Origin: Pseudomonadota bacterium
GTDB taxonomy: Bacteria; Pseudomonadota; Gammaproteobacteria; Halothiobacillales; Halothiobacillaceae
DNA: 18,807 nt
Reading direction: 5' to 3'
Assembly: GCA_021795795.1 (NCBI GenBank)
Contig: JAJYPA010000111.1
Span: 1 to 18,807 of the forward strand
Every line of letters begins with the position of its first letter. Position 1 is the stretch's first letter. The notes under the pieces were generated by a model, which was not told where the DNA came from, searched no databases, and saw only the letters and a list, made by a program, of their open reading frames with translations. Below are positions 7,421-13,994 of this stretch, piece after piece. Made by a program: the position numbers and the translations under genes.

Positions 7421-10400
7421 TCAAGAAGCAGCCAAACGTTTGCGGGCTAAATGTTTCAACAGAATATCAACCAGCTTGGCTAGAACCAGTGTCAGGATCA
7501 CAACGCCCAACCAAATCGCCCAGATATGTTGACTCAAATGAAACCGCATCCAATCCAACCAACTCAAGGCGCCAACATAGTAATACGGTCGATCGAGCAC
7601 ATAAGAACTGATGGCATCGCCATGAATCACTGAGAGTTCACCGAAGATGTTTGCGCGAGCGGAGGGCTTGAGGAGCATGGACTGTAGCGCTTTCCAGCCT
7701 TGGGCATTATCAGAGGTGAAGCTGAGTAGTACCCGTTTCGAATGGAAAGGAGAAATCGTCTCCTGCATCAGTACCGGTGTCGACACGCCAGACTGAATAA
7801 GTTTACCCAAGGCCACTTCTCCAAATTGCCCGTCCTGCTTTTGCCACCACGGCAGGCGCCAGCGTACTTGGTCGAACCAGCCAAGGGCATCATTGATGCT
7901 CAGTTGCTGATTTTTGAAGGTAACCGGCAGTTGATTATGCCAGTCTTGCATTGCAAGCTGCGCTGGAGTGTTGAACACCATCAAATCGCGTTCAGCAATG
8001 CTCGCTTCATTAGCCGAGTTTGCCACCCTAAGCCGAATGCCCGGCATACCAGTGAACTGTCCCAACAGTCCCAACAAATTCAAATAAGTGTGGATAAGTT
8101 CAACATCAGGCTTAGCGGGCAAAACAACCGCCGTTCTCGACAGATCAGCGAAGCGTGTAAACGGATATCCCCCGTTCACCCAGGTCGATAGCTCAGGCAT
8201 CCGGGCGTAGTGAGGTATGCCACTTATATCGATGGTTGAGCTGGGATAAATGGTACCCGCCGCATTAGTGATGGGCGTATCAGTGCAATTGCCTTTGATG
8301 GGTACAAAAAAGAAATTGCTCTTCATTTGATTCGCAAATGGCGATAGCACACTCTCTGGAAAATTTATTTCAACTCGTTGTTCTTGGATGGCCTTATCTC
8401 CCTCAAGCAATTGATAGGAGCGAATAAACTGATCATTCACCTCCAAATTTAAGCTTGAATTCTTCGCCAGTGGTATCGAGTTATAGCTGTAATGCAATGA
8501 CAGCGTAATCCCTTTGCTCTCCCAGAAGAACAACGAAGGTGGTAAATCAAACGTGAACGGGAGAGTTCCAGTGCCTCTGACGGTCATCGGCGTGTAGTTG
8601 GTGAGTGCATCCAGCCTAACTGGTCCTGTACTGGGCACCCACCGAGGAGCGCTGTCAGGCCCTGGAATTGCAGGTAAACTAACACTATCCGTGTGCGCAG
8701 TTGCACCCTTGAGCAAGCTTGACCCCAAAACCAAGCTTTGCGCCGCCAGATTTAACTGCTGACTATTCTCGCCCAGCACCCAGAGAATTTTGCCATAAGG
8801 GTCGTTAGGATTGGCCGTAACGGCGAGCGTCGAACCATTAATCTTGGGCGCTCCAGGTAGGATTCCTTGACCAATCACGCCAAAAACCACCGCATTGCCT
8901 TTCGCGGGGATCTGGTTGACCTCAACGGGAAAATCGCTGCCGCGATAATCAGCCATCATGCCAAACCAGGATGCCACAATACCGGCTGCTTGTGCTGTCT
9001 CCGCATCCGGAGCCGACATAAATACGAAAGGCAGACGCAATTTCTGCGTATCAGATGGATAGAAAAAAGGAGCGGGCAGAAAACTCAGATCATTGCTAAG
9101 CGCCAGCCGAGACCCCGATATAACCAGGGAAGTCTGCGGCGATATCTTCGCCCACAAGGTCGTGTTCGTAGGATCCTCACACTCCATGGTGTAGTGCCCG
9201 ATCAGCTGGAAACCGACATGGTTGTACTCAACAAATAAATTGGGGTTAATCGAAAAACTGAATTGGTTTTCTTTGCCTTGATTATCATCAGCCTTAACCG
9301 GGAAAGAACCGACTACCTGATCGTTAAACAATACATTGATTTGGCTTATGCGCGGCAACAAGCCGGGAGATACCTGATAGATCAGGTTCATTTCGGCGGA
9401 AGATACCACCAAGTTTGGCGGAAGCGATAAACTAACGTCCTGTATACCATTGATTCCATACAGATTCAGTCCATCCTTTGCTCCATCCTTTCTAACCGAC
9501 CAGTGTTTTTGAAAGAGGCCGGTTGGACTAAGCACTAAGGAGGTGACAGGGTCATCTGAACCGTTGCTGTCCGCAGCATCGGCAGAATGCGATGAGCCAA
9601 CCAGAAACCCCACAGCACAGAGCAGGGCAAGAATAATGGAAGAGACCTGTCCGGCGAGAGGCGCCGGTTCAAGTTTGGGTGACAGAAGATCCGGCTCCGG
9701 TTTCGTCTCTTCTTTGCCCGCAGTAGGCGCTTCTTCATAGGTACCCGCCTTACTGAGTAAACCCCTGATCAAGCGAAAAAATCCGATCATTGCAAGGTAA
9801 GAGATCTGAAAGAGGCTACGCAACGGTTGATCCGGTCGACGACCTTCCCCCCAACCCACCCAAGCGTCCGCCCGTCCATAAATTAACCGAACCAGATCCG
9901 AAAACTGAGCATGATTCATGTCTCTGAACCGGAATCTCATCAAATGATCCTCTGATTTGATAATTTGAATGGGTAATACATATTCATTACCGTCAAACAA
10001 GATGGAAAGATCCAGACTTTCTCCTTCTTGGAGAGCGCTATCACAGATCAAAAGCCCTCCCCCCTCGGAAATATCAACGGTTTTGGCCATGGCGTAGGCA
10101 CCGTCCGCATGGGCTACGCGGGCGGGAAGTGCGATGGGAATCCGCACATTTTTTCTCAATTGCCTGGTTTCCCAATTTACACCCAATACGACCAGAATCA
10201 TGAACAGGTTGTACACCGTCCAGGTCACCGTCATCACAATCGTCGGCACGTCTGCCGACGGATCTCCCCACCAGCGCAAGACACCGGCAATCAACCCACC
10301 GATATTCAGCAGGAACAAAATAATGAATGGGCGGGCAAATTTTTTGTCGAAATAATCCTTCATTACAAGACCACCTTTGGCCGTGACATTAAATTTACCG

Positions 10401-11845
10401 AGTTTCGGGTTAATGACTGCCAGCAGGGTGGGCAAGAGAATAAATGGAGCCAGAGCAGTCTCATATACCTCGTTCCAGAATGAATTTCTGTGTTTACCCT
10501 GAACGCGTGAGTTGGCAATAATAGCCAAGATGAGATGTGGCAAAACGAACGCGGCAATCGTCGGTGCATAGGCATCAATTATGAATAGACCGAAGTAAAG
10601 GTATAGCAGCGGTGCCGTCAGAAAAATCAGTCGGGGCAGGGCAAAGAAAAAATGCAGCATGGCATTGAGGTAGCATAATCGCTGCATGAATTGCAGACCG
10701 CGGCCAAACAGCGGATTGTCAATGCGCATGATCTGCGCCATGCCACGCGCCCAGCGGACGCGCTGGCCCACATGACCTGAAAAACTCTCCGTGGCCAGCC
10801 CAGCTGCTTGCGGCACATTGATATAGGCTGATTTCCAGCCAAGCCGCTGGAACTTGAGAGAAGTGTGCGCATCCTCCGTCACCGTCTCGATAGCGATACC
10901 TCCGATCTCATCCAGAGCCTCTCGCCGGAGCACTGCACAAGACCCGCAGAAAAATGTAGCATCCCACAGGTCATTGCCGTCCTGAACAATACCATAAAAC
11001 AACTCGCCCTCATTGGGCACTTCCTTGAACACCTTGAGGTTTCGTTCAAAGGGGTCAGGTGAGTAAAAGTGATGGGGCGTCTGAACCAGTGCCAGCGCAT
11101 CATCCTTTAGAAACCAACCCATCGACATTTGCAGAAACGAGCGTGTTGGCACATGGTCGCAGTCGAAAATGGCAATATATTTGCCGTTTGTCTTCGTCAT
11201 CGCGTGGTTTAGGTTGCCGGCTTTAGCATGGGTGTGCTTTTCACGAATGATGTATTGAATGCCGACATCTCGGGCAAACTCGCGAAACTCTGCTCTTACA
11301 CCGTCATCCAGCAGGCAGACATTGAGCTTGTCCGCCGGCCAATCCATTTGCATCGCAGCAAGTACCGTAGGACGCACTACTTCGATGGGTTCATTGTAGG
11401 TCGGAATATAGACATCCACGGCCGGCCAGTCGGACGGAGACGATGGCAGGGCCAATGGTTTGCGTTTCAGCGGGTTAGCGGTTTGCAAAAAACCAAGCAC
11501 CAGAACAATCCATGCATAGAGTTCTGCAGCATAGAGAATCAGTGTCAAGGTCAAGTCATACCAGTGAAAATCAGGCGAATTGAAACCGAGCGTTTCCGAG
11601 GTTCGCCACCAGGCGTAACGTGCTGTCGAAAAAAGCGACAAAGCCATCAGAAAATAAGTTACCCAATACGCCTTTAACAGCCGGTTAGCCAGGACAGCGA
11701 GCAGAACAAACGCCAGCCCGAGCCATGCCTGGGACCTCCAGTCCAATGGAACCATAATCAGAGGGAAAAGCACAATCAGGCCAAAAGCGAAGACCAGCAT
11801 CAGCAATAATTCTTCGAACGCTATGAAGCTTGTATTTTTTTTCAT
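7421..11845 (-). CDS. bcsAB: BcsA-BcsB fusion: cellulose synthase catalytic subunit with PilZ domain fused to the periplasmic subunit
   Basis: One uninterrupted 1474-residue frame covers two proteins that are usually separate. Residues 1-~700 are BcsA: N-terminal membrane helices, then a GT2 domain with D180/D181 (LLDDG), DCD 228-230, TED 323-325 and QRVRW 361-365, then further helices and a PilZ domain with RKNVR (564-568) and DISEGG (591-596), the c-di-GMP-binding motifs. It polymerises UDP-glucose into beta-1,4-glucan and threads it across the inner membrane. Residues ~732-758 look like the BcsB signal peptide (SSIILALLCAVGFLVG, then ADAA). Residues ~760-1435 are the periplasmic BcsB carbohydrate-binding and flavodoxin-like domains, and ~1436-1460 the C-terminal anchor. 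A similar AcsAB fusion is known in Komagataeibacter. The start is 25 bases after the bcsQ stop with a weak Shine-Dalgarno. Confidence 0.95.
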   Translation of the reverse strand: MKKNTSFIAFEELLLMLVFAFGLIVLFPLIMVPLDWRSQAWLGLAFVLLAVLANRLLKAYWVTYFLMALSLFSTARYAWWRTSETLGFNSPDFHWYDLTLTLILYAAELYAWIVLVLGFLQTANPLKRKPLALPSSPSDWPAVDVYIPTYNEPIEVVRPTVLAAMQMDWPADKLNVCLLDDGVRAEFREFARDVGIQYIIREKHTHAKAGNLNHAMTKTNGKYIAIFDCDHVPTRSFLQMSMGWFLKDDALALVQTPHHFYSPDPFERNLKVFKEVPNEGELFYGIVQDGNDLWDATFFCGSCAVLRREALDEIGGIAIETVTEDAHTSLKFQRLGWKSAYINVPQAAGLATESFSGHVGQRVRWARGMAQIMRIDNPLFGRGLQFMQRLCYLNAMLHFFFALPRLIFLTAPLLYLYFGLFIIDAYAPTIAAFVLPHLILAIIANSRVQGKHRNSFWNEVYETALAPFILLPTLLAVINPKLGKFNVTAKGGLVMKDYFDKKFARPFIILFLLNIGGLIAGVLRWWGDPSADVPTIVMTVTWTVYNLFMILVVLGVNWETRQLRKNVRIPIALPARVAHADGAYAMAKTVDISEGGGLLICDSALQEGESLDLSILFDGNEYVLPIQIIKSEDHLMRFRFRDMNHAQFSDLVRLIYGRADAWVGWGEGRRPDQPLRSLFQISYLAMIGFFRLIRGLLSKAGTYEEAPTAGKEETKPEPDLLSPKLEPAPLAGQVSSIILALLCAVGFLVGSSHSADAADSNGSDDPVTSLVLSPTGLFQKHWSVRKDGAKDGLNLYGINGIQDVSLSLPPNLVVSSAEMNLIYQVSPGLLPRISQINVLFNDQVVGSFPVKADDNQGKENQFSFSINPNLFVEYNHVGFQLIGHYTMECEDPTNTTLWAKISPQTSLVISGSRLALSNDLSFLPAPFFYPSDTQKLRLPFVFMSAPDAETAQAAGIVASWFGMMADYRGSDFPVEVNQIPAKGNAVVFGVIGQGILPGAPKINGSTLAVTANPNDPYGKILWVLGENSQQLNLAAQSLVLGSSLLKGATAHTDSVSLPAIPGPDSAPRWVPSTGPVRLDALTNYTPMTVRGTGTLPFTFDLPPSLFFWESKGITLSLHYSYNSIPLAKNSSLNLEVNDQFIRSYQLLEGDKAIQEQRVEINFPESVLSPFANQMKSNFFFVPIKGNCTDTPITNAAGTIYPSSTIDISGIPHYARMPELSTWVNGGYPFTRFADLSRTAVVLPAKPDVELIHTYLNLLGLLGQFTGMPGIRLRVANSANEASIAERDLMVFNTPAQLAMQDWHNQLPVTFKNQQLSINDALGWFDQVRWRLPWWQKQDGQFGEVALGKLIQSGVSTPVLMQETISPFHSKRVLLSFTSDNAQGWKALQSMLLKPSARANIFGELSVIHGDAISSYVLDRPYYYVGALSWLDWMRFHLSQHIWAIWLGVVILTLVLAKLVDILLKHLARKRLAAS

Positions 11846-11870
11846 TCTGTCTGGTTTCGAATAATTGGCA

Positions 11871-12968
11871 TTATAAACGCATGGGTAACCGGGTGATGTC
11901 TCTCAACCAGATGCTTAGTTTCTGGATCGCTGCCACAAAGGGGGCATCTGAACGATAGGTTTCGGGCAACGCGCCGCTGGCCAGCGCTTCTTGTACGCTA
12001 TCATCGAGGGGCACCACAATGTCAAGCAGACGCTCCCTGATCCGATTCTTCAAGGCAGACCTGATCTCACGGTGGATTGGTTTTGTTTCATCATATTGAT
12101 TCAAAACATAATAAACACCCCGCTCAGGGGGGGAAGTCAGTTTAGATACGGCTTGTTCAATTCGATTGATTATGATCAGGCCATTAATATCGGGACGTAA
12201 TGGCACCAGTAGCAAATCAAGAAACTCAAAAGCAGAAGAAATCTCGGAAGACGCCTCAAAGTCATATAAAATGAGATCGGCATGTGAATGAATCGAACGG
12301 GCTTGCGAAACCAGATCGATGTCCGTTCGGTTGGCAATTATCAAGTTCAATGAACCCTGAGTATTTGGCAAGGTTAAGGAGTGATGCGTGATGGTGTCAT
12401 CAGTGTCCACATCGAAGGGATCTTGCACCCCCAGATAAAAGGGCAATGGTGAGAACTGGGTTTGCCCCAAAACTAGGCAATGATAATGTTGCACACGTAA
12501 TGAACTAGAGAGTGCCGCACAGAGCGTACTTTTACCAACGCCACCAGAATAGGAAGCAAAACCAACCACCAGAGCATCTTTGCTTTCAATCGGTGACCAA
12601 TTACTCTGAAGCTTTGCCACCCATTTAAAGCGACTATCTTGATTTGCCTTCTCGACAACTTCCGTACGCGCGGACTTGATGTCACCCGGAGCGGAAAAAA
12701 GATATGCTTTCGGGGAAACGAATGCATTACCCAACCCGCCAATAGAAGGGTGCGCGTTTTCCTCCTCCGTCAATGGCGGGGTCAACTCTTTCGTTGCTTG
12801 GTGCTCCTTTTCTGGCTCAGGTATGTTTCGTAACTCGAATTTCTGGTATTTTTTCGAATCGAGAGCAAGGGTATCGAAAAGGTGCTGGACATCCTGCAGA
12901 GACTCCGTAACGGCGATATCTGGTTTAGTTGGTGCTTGCCGCCCTCTTCTCGAAAAAAATTTGAACAT
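11871..12968 (-). CDS. bcsQ: BcsQ (YhjQ) MinD/ParA-like ATPase of the cellulose operon, with an N-terminal BcsR/BcsP-like extension
   Basis: A 365-residue protein. The ATPase domain begins near residue 131 (DALVVGFASYSGGVGKST) with the P-loop at 141-148. The residue before GG is Ser141 rather than the Lys of classical MinD/ParA deviant Walker A motifs, a loosening also seen in BcsQ proteins. Later landmarks are ILYDFEASSE, LLLVPLRPD and VYYVLNQYD. BcsQ helps position or assemble the synthase at the membrane. The usual BcsQ is about 250 residues; here ~130 extra residues precede it. Within them, SLQDVQHLFDTLALDSKKYQ (24-43) resembles the D-I/V-x2-L-x3-F/L-x-L-x4-Y pattern of BcsR and BcsP small proteins. 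The ATG at 12968 has GGAAG eight bases upstream. First gene of the bcs operon. Confidence 0.88.
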   Translation of the reverse strand: MFKFFSRRGRQAPTKPDIAVTESLQDVQHLFDTLALDSKKYQKFELRNIPEPEKEHQATKELTPPLTEEENAHPSIGGLGNAFVSPKAYLFSAPGDIKSARTEVVEKANQDSRFKWVAKLQSNWSPIESKDALVVGFASYSGGVGKSTLCAALSSSLRVQHYHCLVLGQTQFSPLPFYLGVQDPFDVDTDDTITHHSLTLPNTQGSLNLIIANRTDIDLVSQARSIHSHADLILYDFEASSEISSAFEFLDLLLVPLRPDINGLIIINRIEQAVSKLTSPPERGVYYVLNQYDETKPIHREIRSALKNRIRERLLDIVVPLDDSVQEALASGALPETYRSDAPFVAAIQKLSIWLRDITRLPMRL

Positions 12969-12990
12969 CTATACAGCTTCCAGCAAAAAA

Positions 12991-13010
12991 CGTAGCGACA
13001 ACGTAGCGAC
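12991..13010. repeat. Tandem 9-bp direct repeat at the bcs promoter
   Basis: CGTAGCGAC occurs twice, at 12991-12999 and 13002-13010, separated by AA, giving an 11-bp period close to one helical turn. It spans the predicted transcription start of the bcs operon and touches the candidate -10 box, a position suited to a regulator binding one DNA face. The repeat is exact; the regulatory meaning is inferred. Confidence 0.6.
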
Positions 13011-13039
13011 TTATATTGAAGGAGCAAATTGAATGCCAA
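13010..13039 (-). promoter_or_regulatory. Candidate sigma-70 promoter of the bcs operon
   Basis: On the minus strand, TTGGCA (13039-13034, 5/6 to consensus) is separated by 18 bases from TATAAG (13015-13010, 5/6). Transcription would begin near 13003, about 35 bases before the bcsQ ATG. It is the best promoter-like pair I found in front of bcsQ. A tandem 9-bp repeat covers the -10 and the predicted start. Assignment is by eye only. Confidence 0.5.
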
Positions 13040-13181
13040 CTTATGTTCGATACCACTCAACGAGTGTTAATCTCCGTTCAAGGTGAATTCATCACGCCTG
13101 ATTTTACCTCCCATGGTTCAACGGAGAGTTCAACACAAGTCTCGGGCAACTTCATACTAAACAAATACTCAAATGAGCCAA

Positions 13182-13320
13182 TCAGACCAACCCCCTAAGG
13201 AATCTCTGCACTAATTCATCCACGGCTTCGTGCAGGAACGGGTTTGCGCCAGCTCCGCGTTCATGCCCATATTTTTCAATTACTTACTTCACTGAACGGC
13301 TGGGCATCAATACCCTGCAT
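13182..13320 (-). pseudogene. Possible frameshifted small reading frame
   Basis: On the minus strand an ATG at 13320, directly after the 30-base hairpin whose stem offers GGGAAGG, reads MQGIDAQPFSEVSN and stops at 13276. An adjacent frame continues as EKYGHERGAGANPFLHEAVDELVQRFLRGLV and stops at 13182. Joined by a single-base shift, they give a plausible ~46-residue helical protein. I do not recognise it. It may be chance, or the relic of a small gene. Very tentative. Confidence 0.15.
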
Positions 13321-13350
13321 GGGAAGGTCTGCATTTGTGCAGACCTTCCC
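13321..13350. repeat. Perfect 30-base hairpin/palindrome
   Basis: Two 13-base arms (GGGAAGGTCTGCA and its exact complement) flank the four-base loop TTTG. Neither strand has a run of T after the stem, so it is a poor intrinsic terminator. It could act as a cruciform or protein-binding site, a transcript-stabilising hairpin, or a remnant of paired insertion-sequence ends. Immediately beside it, TTAGC/GCTAA (13351-13378) can form a second, weaker hairpin. Confidence 0.75.
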
Positions 13351-13619
13351 TTAGCAACTTATCGCCTTGTTAAGCTAATAGAAAAAAAGAAACGTCAACT
13401 TTTCGTGCGGCAAGTTCAGGATTTTTTGGCATGACGGTAACAAAAGAAATTGCTGAAATGCGTTGCCAGCGATCACACCCTCTGCAGCCGACTGAGCCCG
13501 GTTTCCCGCCCCCTCCGACGCGGCCAAACAACGCCTTTTTTCTTAGCCCATACGATGAAAAACAAACTCAATGGGATGCCATGGCATGTGACCAGTGAGG
13601 AATCGACGAACGACCGTAC

Positions 13620-13665
13620 GACAAATTTGTCACAAAACGACAACGATATTTGAAAAATTGTGACA
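13620..13665. promoter_or_regulatory. Cluster of overlapping inverted repeats (operator-like)
   Basis: GACAAATTTGTC (13620-13631) is a perfect 12-bp palindrome. TTGTC (13627-13631) pairs again with GACAA (13639-13643), and TGTCACAA (13628-13635) is the exact inverse of TTGTGACA (13658-13665). Such stacked half-sites suggest a transcription-factor binding region, but no regulator can be named. It lies ~600 bases upstream of the bcs promoter and ~330 bases downstream of the cellulase stop. Confidence 0.35.
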
Positions 13666-13994
13666 GGCTGACGACATCTCAGCGCCAAAACATGTGCATT
13701 GATGAGCGGTAGAAGTTCCGCCACCGGGGCAATCTCCTGTGCACGATATTGACATCAGCCGGCCTGGAAAATACCTGCCGGGTCGCCTTGACAAACAAGA
13801 TATCTTCCCAGGCAAACGTTGGGAGCATTTATTTTGCTTGATTTCTATCTCGAGAACAGTCTCTGAATCGATCGACAATCATGATCTCTTCGGGTGAAGC
13901 ATCTGGCTATCGCATTGAGCACACCAATTAACCAGCGACCCACGTTAGGGATATTCTTCTCAGCCCTTCAATGAGCAGATACTATTCCCCAGCG

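Larger units (their letters stand above)
13040..13994. other. Intergenic region without a convincing gene, between the GH5 cellulase and the bcs operon
   Basis: About 950 bases hold no reading frame that I recognise. The longest frames (13473-13724 and 13630-13878 on minus, 13450-13653 on plus) are short, lack a good start signal, and have Cys/Arg/Ser-rich compositions typical of non-coding DNA. The stretch does contain a perfect 30-base palindrome (13321-13350), a nearby broken small reading frame on the minus strand (13182-13320) and a cluster of GACAA/TTGTC inverted repeats (13620-13665), listed separately. No clear intrinsic terminator follows the cellulase gene at 13995. The region may carry upstream regulatory sites of the bcs operon or the remains of lost genes. 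Confidence 0.5.

Noticed and set aside
11855..11865. TATAAT in the bcsQ-bcsAB gap as an internal promoter
   Set aside because: It overlaps the bcsQ stop region, has no -35 partner, and would leave almost no leader before bcsAB.
13016..13198. Plus-strand 60-codon frame upstream of bcsQ
   Set aside because: It overlaps the likely bcs promoter, starts at a TTG without a Shine-Dalgarno, and resembles nothing I know.
13290..13375. Integron attC-like site (ACTGAAC ... GTTAAGC around the 30-base hairpin)
   Set aside because: The left core does not fit RYYYAAC, the two cores are poorly complementary, and no integrase or cassette gene is nearby.
13473..13724. Minus-strand 83-codon frame starting GTG in the intergenic region
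   Set aside because: Start spacing from a GGAG is long, the composition is Arg/Cys/Phe rich without a domain, and it crosses the operator-like repeats.
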